Shown in pieces: positions 1 through 9,689 of a DNA stretch of 64,000 nucleotides. The notes beneath the pieces are model-generated. The model saw only the letters and a program-made list of their open reading frames with translations. It made no database searches and was not told the DNA's origin. The position numbers and the translations under genes were made by a program. Source of the stretch: Pseudogymnoascus destructans (lineage: Eukaryota; Ascomycota; Leotiomycetes; Thelebolales; Thelebolaceae); the NCBI RefSeq assembly GCF_001641265.1, contig NW_020167522.1, positions 1,550,001-1,614,000 on the forward strand, written 5' to 3'. Positions within the stretch are counted from its first letter, which is position 1; every line of letters starts with the position of its first letter.

Positions 1-1193
1 TGGCTCCAATTGATGGGAATCGACAGCCTGGTGGCCAATTAAGCCCATACCAACGCGGGCAGATTATTGGGAGGCAGTCAGAGGGTGCAACACCTACTAA
101 GATTGCACACGACCTAAACCTTGACTGAAGCACCGTACGATATACAATTGCAGTTGACTCAATACGCACCGAAGGCAAGAGCCTACCCCGTACACCACGG
201 GGAAAGTCATATACAGAAGCAGAGCAACGCCTTATACTCCGCCATGTATGCCTAAACCCAAAGGATACATACCAAGAAGTAAAGGATGCTTGTAATGTTG
301 CTTGCTCAACATCAACTATAAAGAGGATACTACAAGAAGCAGGCATAGGCAATTGGCGTGCAAAGTGTCGCCCTTTCCTACTGCCAATACATGCAGCTAA
401 ACGGCTTGCATGGTGTTTAGCACGGAGGAATTGGACAGCAGAGGATTGGGGTCAAGTTGTGTGGAGTGATGAGTGCTCTGTTGAGCGGGGGCGGGGTAAC
501 AGGAGCGAGTGGTGTTTCTGCACACCTGCTCAGAAGTGGCAGCGGGAGATGATCCAAACCTACAGTACAAAGAAGAACATGAAGAAAATGGTTTGGGGGG
601 CAGAAGGCCAGAGCAATTTATACCTTATGAACTGTAACTTTGAGTCAAAGAAGTTTGGATATACTGCAAACTCATACCTTGAGATTCTAGAAGCAGAACT
701 CCTCCCTATTTTTGAGAGTCTTGACTCTAGCTACTCATTTATGCAAGATAATGCTCCTATCCATACTGCGGGTATGGTTACAGACTTTCTTGAGGAGCAT
801 ATGATTACTACACTCTATGGGTGGCCGCCCTACTCACCCGACCTCAACCCAATTGATCACATTTGGTGGCACTTGAAAACCCGGGTGTGTGAGATGTTCC
901 CTGAAATTGCAAAGGATAAATCAAACTCAGAACATGCAAGACAGCGTCTAGAATCATGTTTGCAAGCAGCATGGGACACATTAGTCAAGTCATTGTTTGA
1001 TAAATTGTATAAGAGTATGCCGAGTAGAATTGAGGCGTGCATTCAAGCAGACGGGTGGCATACAAAATCTAGAATACTCATTTTTTATACTATATACTAT
1101 AGGGGCTTATTTTGTATAGCTGTCAATTCTAATTACAATGGATCAATTTTTACATCTATCGCTCTAAAATTGCATATGTTACGAGCAAATTAA
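1..1193 (+). pseudogene. Tc1/mariner transposase, 5' edge of window
   Basis: This is a DDE_3-type transposase of the Tc1/mariner superfamily, which would cut and paste its own element. The frame is open from the window edge, where the first bases look like a start codon missing its A, and begins with an HTH segment (LSPYQRGQII). It is interrupted by one TGA at 126-128 and then open to 1193. Catalytic motifs are WSDECS, FMQDNAPIHT and SPDLNPIDHIW; the third acidic residue is Asp where Tc1 has Glu, with 35 residues between the last two. Without the TGA the protein would be nearly full length, so it is a young pseudogene. I could not place the terminal inverted repeats. A degenerate relative lies at 51.5-52.3 kb on the other strand. 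Confidence 0.85.
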
Positions 1194-1693
1194 TTATCTA
1201 CGTTCGGTGGCTTCGTGGGTGGTTTTGCGATTCGGTTAATAGCAGTGGTCGGTGACTGTATTTGCCAAAGACTCGAATACTATTCGAGTCCTTGGCAAGC
1301 ACGGCCCAGGATGCCAAGCTATGAAGATTTTACCCCGCCCTCATAGATAGATCCGTAGAAATAGATCCATAGATAATATACCAATTGATATTTCTACCAG
1401 AATGAGCGGCTCTGAGCTATCTGCAATTCCAAGTGATGAAGATGAGGGAATTCAGCTGCTACCACCCCCTTTTCCATTCGAGTCTTCGCCGTCGATAGCT
1501 CTACCATTACTACAAATACGGCCACAACTACCAAATACTCAGTCACCATTGTTCTTAAAGAATGTATTCAGTAGAACATTGTTAAGCACCAGCCCTGCAA
1601 CGATGAAGATTGTCTGTATGCAAGATGGCTGTAATTATAAGCCACAACCGAAGCTTTTATCATGGAATATCACGAGTAATTTGTGGAGGCATG

Positions 1694-1951
1694 TGTTACG
1701 ATATCAAGTGCGCCTTGCAGCTCGAGTGGGGGTTCAGGGGTGTGGGGAGCTTTCCGGGGTTGGAGCGAAGTTTTCAGTTGTGGAGTGAATTCTCAGAACT
1801 GGTCTCGCTAAAGAGAATTCACTCCACAACAACATAGCTGTATATAGATCGAGCCACTGCTCGAGTGCTCCTCTTCTCTTTCCTTTCTTCTCTAGATTGA
1901 GTTTAATTCATAATACCCAACTGGCGCCCTATGCCTTGGTGAACCGTGACA
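1694..1951 (+). mobile_element. Solo LTR inside the hAT-1a transposase gene
   Basis: A 258-bp segment starting TGTTACG and ending CCGTGACA interrupts the hAT coding sequence. It is flanked by a perfect 5-bp target duplication, GCATG, at 1689-1693 and 1952-1956. The uninterrupted sequence in hAT-1b confirms the empty site. The TG...CA ends and 5-bp duplication identify a solo LTR left by recombination between the two LTRs of a retrotransposon. Its last 50 bp recur at 51230-51280, where they follow a copia LTR. No internal domain of this family is in the window. Confidence 0.93.
1777..1830. repeat. Perfect 18-bp inverted repeat within the solo LTR
   Basis: GTTGTGGAGTGAATTCTC at 1777-1794 is exactly complementary to 1813-1830, with an 18-nt loop. 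RNA from either strand would fold into a strong hairpin. Its role is unknown; an RNA-processing signal in the LTR is one possibility. Confidence 0.9.
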
Positions 1952-3886
1952 GCATGTTGAAAGCATGCATCCTGCATTATACAAAGCTATAAAACCAGGA
2001 ACTCCATTGCTACAGCATGCTCAGAGTTTGCAGGATTCGCAGGGCGCTCCGAATATGAGAACAGCCCGAAACGCCCAACAATTCTTTACTCCTCGAGTAG
2101 GACGATCCGTTCTTGCCTCTCGATATAGAGAGTTATTACTTGCATTTATTGTATCTAATAACTTACCAATGAGTCTGGTTGATCGGCCTTCATTTCGTCA
2201 GCTTATTCACCAGCTTAGCCCTTCAACATTAGCTATATCAACGAGCTCCTTAATGCGCGATTTACACAAGATATTCTGCAACCACCGTATGAAGCTACAG
2301 ATAGAACTCCAGGCTCATATAATAAAGGGTGGACGGTTATCACTTACGACTGATTCATGGTCTGCAATGAATGGTGCAGAGCACGCTGCGATAACTGTTC
2401 ATTGGATAAATAATGAATGGGTTTACCGGCACTGTGTTCTTGATATCATACATCTAAAGGAGCCCATTCATTCTGGTGAATATCTTGCAGAGCAGCTTCA
2501 AGCTGTTACAGACGACTTTGGTATTACGAACAGAGTCTTTACAATTACTAGAGACAATGCATCGAACAATACAGCAATGCTCGCAGAGTTTGAAATAGGG
2601 GCATGCACGAGCGTCGTTTCTATACAGCAACCATGGAGCTTTACAGTAAAGAAAGGCGATGTCCGATGCATGGCACACATTATAAACCTTGCGGTTCAAG
2701 CAGCTTTAACTATGTTAAAAGCTGTACCATCAGAACAAACGGAACTGTATAGGCTTAAGCAAGGCTTAGCTCATACTCAAGGCTTCGTTCTTAATAAAGA
2801 AGAAGTGGCAACGGTTCTTATAAGACTACGCTGGCATATCTATGTCTTCCGGAACCGTCGAGCATGGAAAGATGCATTGAAAGTACAAGCATCTGCTATG
2901 GGTATTCAGGTGGTTTCAATGTCCCTCGATATGCCTGTACGATGGAACTCAACATATTATATGCTTCAGAACACTTTGAAGCTTGAGCAGCCGATCAATG
3001 CTTTATGTGCTTCGCAAACGATGGATTTAAGTATGCGTGATATTATCATTACATCAATAGAATGGCAAGTGTTACATGGACTAAAGGCGTTCTTTAAGAT
3101 ATTCGTCAAACCAGCAGAGCAAGTTCAAGCAGATAATTATCCAACGTTGAACATCTGTATTCCACACTATCTACGGCTTTTAAATAAGCTTAAGGCAATG
3201 GAAAACGCTCCATCGACAACAGCAGCAATCAGCGCAGCTTGTAAAGCGTCGTATAATAAGCTTGATACTTATTATAACCTTGTGACAAATCAAGGCTCAA
3301 GCCACTCGTCAATTGCTACTATCTGCGACCCAAGATTCAACTTAAGTATATATGAATTTTATATGCCAAATAGTGTAGACGCTGTAAAACGAGATAGGGC
3401 AAGAGCACAGTTCGCAGCTTACTATAACTGGTATAAAGACCATGAGAACGATATACAGGTTGCTGCTATTGAAGCTACTATTGCTGCTGAAACTGAGCAG
3501 CTGACGACTCTAAGAGAACTTGATTCCGACGAGAAGATGTATCAGCATCATGGGCCTTCTATTGAGGAAGTTGAGTGGCGACGATGGTTCAAAGAGAATG
3601 GTGTCGACCGTAATACTAATATCCTCAAATATTGGCAGGCAAAGCAGTATCAGTATCCAGTTATATCATGGATCGCACGGGACTATTTGGCAATTCCAGC
3701 CTCATCGGCAGCGTCAGAGGGTATATTTAGTGTTGGCGGTGATATAGTCACAAAGAAAAGGAACAGGTTATTACCTTCAACTCTTCGATATCTACTCTGC
3801 CTATGGGATTGGGGGGTTATAGGCGATGAGGAGAAGGATAATAGCGATTAGACAGTTATCATATTTCATTACTATATAACGTAACG

Positions 3887-3920
3887 TATGGGGTAGTCGG
3901 ACATATGGGGTAGTCGGACA
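3887..3920 (+). repeat. Two perfect tandem 17-bp units, left end of Pogo-A
   Basis: TATGGGGTAGTCGGACA occurs at 3887-3903 and again at 3904-3920 without a mismatch, 8 bp inside the element terminus. Such repeats are plausible transposase-binding sites. Confidence 0.95.
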
Positions 3921-3923
3921 AAA

Positions 3924-5684
3924 ATGCCCGACTACCAACTCAGAACCTTCATACCTTCCACCATGAACATCCCACAACCATACAGTCGTGCTCAGGTTGA
4001 AGACAACATCCAAAAGGCTGTCATTGCGCTCCAATTGAAGGAATTCAAACCAATTAGACTTGCTGCAGACCACTTCGAAGTTCCTAAGGCAACTCTTGCT
4101 GATAGGATGTCTGGGAAGAAAACACGTGCTGTAGCTCACGAAATTGAACAAGCTCTCTCGAATGCAGAAGAAAATACACTAGCACGATGGATTACACGTC
4201 TCACTGCCACGGGTTTTCCTGCAACTCCTATGTTGATCAAGGAAATGGCTGAAGAAATTCGCGTACGACGCGTCCAAATCGCGTCTTCTCAAACCACTCT
4301 TCAGACCAATCCTACCCCCTAGGCCATGAATGGATCTATAGATTCTTAAAACGACATCCAAACTTTAAAGGAGTCTACTCAAGACAACTAGAGTCTGCAT
4401 GACATAAAGAAGCCACTCCTATAAAGATTTCAGCTTGGTTTGACGCGTTTAAAGCACGAATTGAAGAGCGAAAGTACAAGCCATGCAACATCTATAATAT
4501 GGATGAGACAGGTTTTGTAGTTGGAGAGACTCAATCCACGTGAATAATTGTTGATTCTACCTTGAAATCCAATTGGCAAGGTCACAGCTGGGAAGTAGGA
4601 GTGGATAACTGTACTTGAATGCATTGATGCAGACGGTGGTGCTTTACCACCTATGATTATATTCAAGGCTAAGAATACCAATTCAAGTTGGATTCCAAAG
4701 GATACCCCTGCAAACTGGCACTTCTCAACAAGTAATAGTGGCTGGACTTCAAACAGTCATGGATTTGAGTGGTTGCGGAAGGTATTTGAGCCTGAGTCAC
4801 GCAAAAAGTCTGGAAATCACCCGCGAATGTTGATTATGGATGGCCATTCTAGTCACATTACTGGCGATATGATTGCACTGTGCATTGAGAATGACATCAA
4901 CCTTCTTATTCTACCGCCTCATTGCTCTCATCTACTCCAACCACTTGATGTTGGGGTGTATGGACCTCTTAAGCGATTTCATGCTCAGGAAGTAGATTGG
5001 TATACTCGCGCAGGAATAAAGCGAATCCAGCGCTCCCACTGGGTTGAAATATTCTGGTGTATTCGAGAGAAGGGTCTTATACCTCAAAACATTAGAAGTG
5101 GGTGGAGGGCAGCAGGTTTAATACCCTTTCTCCCAGAAAGAGTTCTGGCTAACCTTCCACTTCCACCAACTGAAGCACCTCGCACTCCTCAAAACTCAAC
5201 CAATATCACTACTCTGGATCTCTCAATACTCCGAAGTTCTCCTCCAGATGGAACTGAACTAAGGCATGCAAATTTAGTATTTAATTCAAGTATGGCAACT
5301 TGTGACTCTCCTGCTTCACCAACTTGACGCTATGCCAAGAGAATGACTAGGCTGGTTGAAAGTCAGAATGCTGAACTCAGCATCCTTCGTAAGGAGGTAA
5401 AAGAGTACAAAGAGATACTTGAGACACGAAAGAAAAGAACTACGGGCAAGAGAATTAAGTTGCAAGGCGAATTTGTATTCAGTACCGAGGAAGTGTTGAA
5501 AGTTGTCCGGGAGGCAGAGTTGAAGTAAACTGAGAAAAGACCACGTGGAAGGCCATGCAAATGGCCAATTGAAGAAGTAGACGAGGAAATTGAAGAGGAA
5601 GAGGTAGAGAACGATTCAAGCGACCCAGAATTGGAATTGGAGGAGTGTGTGGCACATAGGACTCGGTCAACTAGAGTAGAATAA
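3924..5684 (+). pseudogene. Pogo-A transposase remnant
   Basis: Fragments of a DDE_1 transposase run the length of Pogo-A. The order is an HTH_psq-like N-terminus (VEDNIQKAVIAL...ATLADRMSGKK), a CENP-B-type HTH, YNMDETGFVVG, LIMDGHSSH and HLLQPLDVGVYGP, and then a basic and acidic tail. The frame is broken by a TAG after the CENP-B region, a TGA near 4400, stops near 4540-4620, a TGA near 5325 and a TAA at about 5528. The three catalytic Asp positions are still readable, but no protein of useful length can be made. It is related to Pogo-B and Pogo-C but clearly a separate family. Confidence 0.88.
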
Positions 5685-5690
5685 ACTTTT

Positions 5691-5737
5691 TGTCTGACTA
5701 CCCCATATGTCTGACCCATATGTCCGACTACCCCATA
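5691..5737 (-). repeat. Three tandem units, right end of Pogo-A
   Basis: Read on the minus strand from the right terminus, units lie at 5737-5721 (17 bp), 5720-5708 (a shortened 13-bp unit) and 5707-5691 (17 bp). The right end therefore carries one more unit than the left, and the middle one is shortened by 4 bp. Confidence 0.92.
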
Positions 5738-5878
5738 CGTTACGTTACTACAGTTGAGCCTCAAAATACTCAAATACTATTCGGTGAGGATTTGTATGAG
5801 TATTCGCCGAATACTCACAGATGGCAAGTATTTGGGAAAACCCTGAATACTATTCGAATACTATTTGGAGAACACTGT

Positions 5879-6590
5879 CAGTGTTGCCCGAATACCGTTC
5901 TGAGTACTACTCGAGCATCCTCAAGTAGAGTACTCAAAATTGAAGCTCGAGTACCATGAGTAGTACTCGCATATAAAATAGAATTTGACTGTATTTACTA
6001 TTCTAACTCTCATTATCTGCATCGTCGCCGCTGTCCTCGTCGTCGCCTTGTGATATAATACCCCAATTCCGTAAGCAAAGTAGATATCTAAGTGTAGACG
6101 GTGATAATCTGTTCCGTTTCTTTGTGATAATATCACCGCCAACACTAAATACTCGTTCCGAGTCCGCTGAGGTAGCTGGAATAGCTAGGTGGTCCTTTGC
6201 TATAGAAGCAATCAACGGATATTGGAATTGCTTACTCTGCCAATATTTGAGAATATCTGTGTTCCTACCAACCGTCGGCTCCTTCATCCATCACTTCCAT
6301 TCTGGCTCAGTATCGTGATGGCTTTGCGATACGTACAGCTCGTCTTCTGAGTCTATATCGATACTCATAGCTTGCTGCTCTGGATCTAGATCCTCATCTT
6401 CGATACTATTAATAACGTTTGCTGCTCGAATATCAGACTCGTGGCCTGAATATCGGTAGAAGCAGTCCTGCCACTGTGCCTTTGCCCTGTTCTTTTTGAT
6501 CGATTGTGTACTGTCTTTCCATATGATATTGAAAATGTTGAAATTATACCAAGGATCACAAATTGTAGCAATCGTGATTCGTAGCTATAG
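5879..6590 (-). pseudogene. hAT-3, 3' fragment of a hAT transposon
   Basis: One base after the end of hAT-1a a second hAT terminus begins, CAGTGTTGCCCG, on the opposite strand. A readable C-terminal dimerisation domain (ATSADSERVFSVGGDI, stop near 6005) lies at 6287-6003. Decayed coding sequence can be followed to about 6590, where similarity stops. It is about 200 codons of a transposase related to, but distinct from, hAT-2 at 56.5 kb. One stop replaces Arg or Trp in the EWK-WMKEP segment. Confidence 0.8.
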
Positions 6591-6621
6591 TATAGTAATA
6601 ATTAAGTTTCTTTAATACAAT

Positions 6622-6801
6622 CGAAGTAGCATTAGCAATCGGGCTGAAGTATCAGCTATTAAAGAATGGTTTTATAAATTTAAAGATGTGTGTAATCAAC
6701 TAGATATTACTGCAGGTGATATCTACAACTTTGATGAAGTTGGATTCCGTGTAGGAATGAGCACCGGTGAACATGTGTTGGTACCATCTGCAGTAAAGGA
6801 G
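6622..6801 (+). pseudogene. Orphan pogo transposase fragment
   Basis: Sixty codons read as a DDE_1 transposase core segment with the first catalytic motif IYNFDEVGFRVG. No HTH region, second or third Asp, or termini are present next to it. It differs from Pogo-A, B and C at many residues and is probably the relic of a fifth family, cut on the left by the hAT-3 junction and on the right by Pogo-B1. Confidence 0.75.
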
Positions 6802-6848
6802 ATAAGTTGTTTCTACTTATCTTACTTTATATTATTCTAATATTTATA

Positions 6849-8704
6849 ACGTGGTTGTACACCGAGTCGTGAATGTCACCGAGTCGTGAACTTTTCCCTA
6901 CTTAGCTACCTACGAACTTCAACACGCGTTTCCTCCACAACTACCAATGGAAATCCAAACCCAAGAAGCGCGAATCATTCTAGCTATTGAGGCTCTTCAA
7001 ACATGTAAATCGCTTAATCGCAGGTCTGCATCAATACTATATAAAGTGCCTTATTCTACGCTTACTGATAGAATGGCCGGCCGACCTTCTCGACGCGAAA
7101 CCAAAGCCAATAGTCATAAATTGACTGAGCTAGAAGAGGAAGTGATTATTCGAAATATATTGGATATGGATGCAAGAGGATTTGCACCTCGGCCTGCTAG
7201 TGTGGAGGATATGGCAAATTATATCCTTGAATCGCGTGGGGGAAAGCACGTTGGGACGCGGTGGGCATATCGATTTATACAACGCCGCCCCGAGTTAAAG
7301 ACACGTTTTAATCGCGTTTATGACTTTCAAAGAGCCTTGTGCGAAGATCCTGAGCTTATTGGAGCGTGGTTTCAACTTGTGCAGAACATGAGAGCAAAGT
7401 ACGGCATCCAAGACTGCGATTTCTACAACTTTGACGAGACGGGCTTCATGATGGGCGTTATTAGCTCAGCTTTAGTTGTTACGCGCGCCGATCGATGTGG
7501 CAGAGGCAAGGCAGTTCAGCCTGGCAATCGGGAATGGGTACAGCAATTGTTTGTGTGAATGCTGAAGGGGAGTATCCCTCCGTTTTTAGTAGTTCAAGGG
7601 AAATGTCACCTTTCAAGTTGGTATACTGAAGGCGGCCTTCCTCACAATTGGGTAATTAAACCAACAAGCAATGGATGGACCAACAACGAGACAGGTCTAG
7701 AATGGCTTCATCACTTCGATAAACATACTTGCAGTCGTGCAAAAGGACCATATCGGATGTTGGTTTTAGACGGGCATGAAAGTCACGAATCAGCTGCGTT
7801 TCAGGAATATTGCAAAGCAAACAACATCATAACTCTCTGTCTACCTCCTCACTCGTCTCACCTAACTCAGCCACTTGATGTTGGGTGCTTTAGTGTTCTT
7901 AAACGCATGTATGGGCGTCAAATTGAGACCTTTATTAAGGCTCATATAAACCATATTACAAAGGTTGAGTTTTTTATAGCTTTCCACGCAGCTTATAACC
8001 AGTCAATAACAACTCAAAACGCCAAAGCTGGATTTCGCGGAGCTGGTTTAGTGCCCTTTGATCCGCAAGTAATCATTTCAAAGCTAGACGTCAAGTTGCA
8101 GACTCCTACACCTACAGGACCCCCCTCTATAGACGCTGATCCTTGGGTTTCTCAAACGCCTCGCAACCCAATAGATGCTCTCTCACAGACTACTCTAGTT
8201 AAAAATCGCATTGCACGGCACCAAGGAAGCTCGCCAACCCCCATTTTTGCTACTGTTACTGCATTAACTAAAGGGACAGAGATTTTGGCACATGAAATGA
8301 CTTTATTGTCAGCTGAAGTCCGCACCCTTCGAGCAGCAAACGAAGCTCTTAGCAAACGCCGGAGGGCTAAAAAGTCTCGTGTCCGTCAAGGGTGTGCACT
8401 TTCTGTAGGGGATGCACATGATGATTTGTCCCAAAGGGCAGTTACGGAGCAAATAAATCGCGAGAAGCGCTCTGGAGGGGTTGGTAGGAATGAGGGGCAA
8501 CCAGGTGTACGACATTGTGGCACTTGCGGGGGGGCTGGCCATAATGCACGAACTTGTCAGGAGGTCATAGAAGTACTTAGCTCATCAGATTCTGAATAGT
8601 TTTAGTTTTAATACATGTTGTGGTTGTTTAATTATACCTTACAGTGGTGGGTATAAAAAAGCTTCACGACTCGGTGACATTCACGACTCGGTGTACAACC
8701 ACGT
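6849..8704 (+). mobile_element. Pogo-B1, Fot1/pogo-type transposon
   Basis: This 1856-bp element is flanked by TA at 6847-6848 and 8705-8706. Both ends begin ACGTGGTTGTAC and carry two copies of ACCGAGTCGTGAA with a 17-bp period. A nearly identical copy, Pogo-B2, lies at 17.3-19.1 kb in the opposite orientation. Their outer flanks differ, so they are separate insertions and not one duplicated block. Confidence 0.95.
6947..8599 (+). pseudogene. Pogo-B1 transposase with net -3 double frameshift
   Basis: Codons 1-203 (6947-7558) encode an HTH_psq domain, a CENP-B HTH and the first catalytic motif YNFDETGFMMG. A TGA follows, and the same frame reopens at 7559 for 346 codons with VLDGHESH and LTQPLDVGCF, which gives DD35D spacing. 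The segment around 7535-7575 reads as the conserved family sequence (AIVCVNAEG) only in another frame: one base is missing after the EWV codons and two more near 7575 relative to Pogo-D. The C-terminus has a CCHC zinc knuckle, CGTCGGAGHNARTC, and an acidic tail. Pogo-B2 has the same two lesions, so the broken form itself was mobilised. Confidence 0.88.
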
Positions 8705-9092
8705 TAGCTTTATATGTCATACTGACATTCGTTGCACTCAGTTTGCTATCAAACTCAAGAGCAAACTTAGAAATCTCCTCCTCAAACCTACAAGTCACTA
8801 TACATATTTTGGCTTATCACACCAACAACAAGAGCAATACTACTCAATGATTGCTACAACCATCTATGATTCATTACACATCATCGCTCCTTAGTTACTG
8901 GGCCGATATTACCACATAGCATATCTCTACAACCCTCTATGATTCATTACATGACATCACTCATACTACCACATGACATATCTCTACCAACTAGAGGCCT
9001 AGGAGCATGAACGATAGCTCTAAAAGCTCCTACAAACCTCTATGATTCATTACATGTCATCGCTCTTTAGTTACCCACAAGATTGGTTAAGT
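8705..9092 (-). repeat. Dispersed LTR-like repeat R, copy 1
   Basis: There is no coding sequence here. On the minus strand this block matches 15911-16245 and 16691-16775 on the plus strand, and part of it matches 51291-51335. Inside are imperfect repeats of about 70-80 bp containing AATGAATCATAGAGGG. It is probably part of a long LTR whose ends I could not define. Pogo-B1 abuts its inner edge. Confidence 0.65.
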
Positions 9093-9172
9093 TATGACAT
9101 AATTTGTCTATGACATAATTTGTCTATGACATAATTTGTCTATGACATAATTTGTCTATGACATAATTTGTC
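9093..9172 (+). repeat. Minisatellite, 5 x 16 bp
   Basis: Five perfect tandem copies of TATGACATAATTTGTC fill this stretch. The related copy of repeat R at 15.9 kb has a single unit, so the array expanded locally. Confidence 0.95.
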
Positions 9173-9672
9173 TATAGGGGTACTCTGACCTTGGACCTCC
9201 TTTTACTTCCTATAGGCTACGAACCTAAGAGATGGTTCTATGGGATTCTCTTACGTCGACTACAGTTACCAAGCCTGGTAAGTCATGGAAAGTCTTGGAA
9301 AATGAGAGAACTACATTCCTTTAGCATAAATAGGATTGCCCTTTCCTTAAGAAAGGGCAAGCAGACAATACAGTAAATCGACTATCACATACTTCCACGT
9401 CTTTTCCAAGCTTCCAAGCATTCATCTTGTTACTCCTTGTTTCTGAAAAGTCAGTGAGGTGTTAACCTCTGACTTACCCCTGAGTTCCCAGACTCAACAT
9501 TTGTTGCAACTTGTCTGAACCACTTCACTACATCACACACCTGATTGCTGCGTTGTGGAATAGTCTAAGCTACGACCCTTTGGCTCTTTTTCCTAAGACA
9601 GTGTGTTGTCTTAGTAAATTCATCCCTTCCTTGGGTGGCTAGATTCTCACATCTGGTGCACCCACCATTACA
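9169..9672 (-). mobile_element. LTR of a second family truncating Gypsy-1
   Basis: On the minus strand this block starts TGTAATGG at 9672 and matches the nested LTR at 40.2-41.1 kb, including CCCTTTCCTTAAGAAAGGGC and the segment around the TTTTCAGAAACAAG motif. It ends near 9169 at TATAGACA. No 5-bp duplication is visible. It cuts the Gypsy-1 polymerase after the RNase H region, so that element has no recognisable integrase in this locus. Confidence 0.7.
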
Positions 9673-9689
9673 GTTGCGCAGTTTGAATT

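Larger units (their letters stand above)
1402..3851 (+). pseudogene. hAT-1a transposase, split by a solo LTR
   Basis: The transposase is encoded by 1402-1693 plus 1957-3851. Removing the LTR and one copy of its 5-bp duplication gives exactly 729 codons with no other stop. A BED-type zinc finger lies near residues 70-105 (CMQDGC...NLWRHVESMH). The hAT catalytic core follows with SLTTDSWSA and ITRDNASNN, then the RWNSTYYML motif, and a C-terminal dimerisation segment (SAASEGIFSVGGDI). The protein would bind the element ends in the nucleus and catalyse excision and integration. The only visible lesion is the LTR insertion, so this is the least decayed hAT frame in the window, although the element's left terminus is gone. 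Confidence 0.88.
3879..5745 (+). mobile_element. Pogo-A, Fot1/pogo-type transposon in hAT-1a
   Basis: This 1867-bp element is flanked by TA on both sides (3877-3878 and 5746-5747). hAT-1b shows a single TA at the equivalent position, which gives an exact insertion site. The termini begin ACGTAACG and continue with tandem 17-bp units of TATGGGGTAGTCGGACA. The TA duplication, ACGT ends and encoded DDE_1 transposase place it in the Fot1/pogo branch of Tc1/mariner. It is nested in hAT-1a and therefore younger than it. Confidence 0.93.
1259..5877 (+). mobile_element. hAT-1a transposon with two nested insertions
   Basis: This is a hAT-superfamily DNA transposon closely related to the copy at 53.3-55.9 kb (hAT-1b). 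Alignment of the two copies shows similarity starting at 1259, so roughly the first 90 bp of hAT-1a are missing at the junction with the Tc1 element. The right end reads inward CAGTGTTCTCC and is rich in short palindromes built on TATTCGAATA. The element holds a solo LTR in its coding region and Pogo-A in its 3' UTR. Both insertion points are exact when compared with hAT-1b. No 8-bp target duplication can be recovered because the left end is truncated. Confidence 0.85.

Noticed and set aside
7530..7575. Programmed recoding or an intron joining the two Pogo-B frames
   Set aside because: The conserved family residues in this segment are encoded in a shifted frame and Pogo-D shows the ancestral frame, so two indels explain it better.
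9093..9172. A CRISPR-like array
   Set aside because: The repeats are directly adjacent with no spacers, and the DNA is from a fungus.
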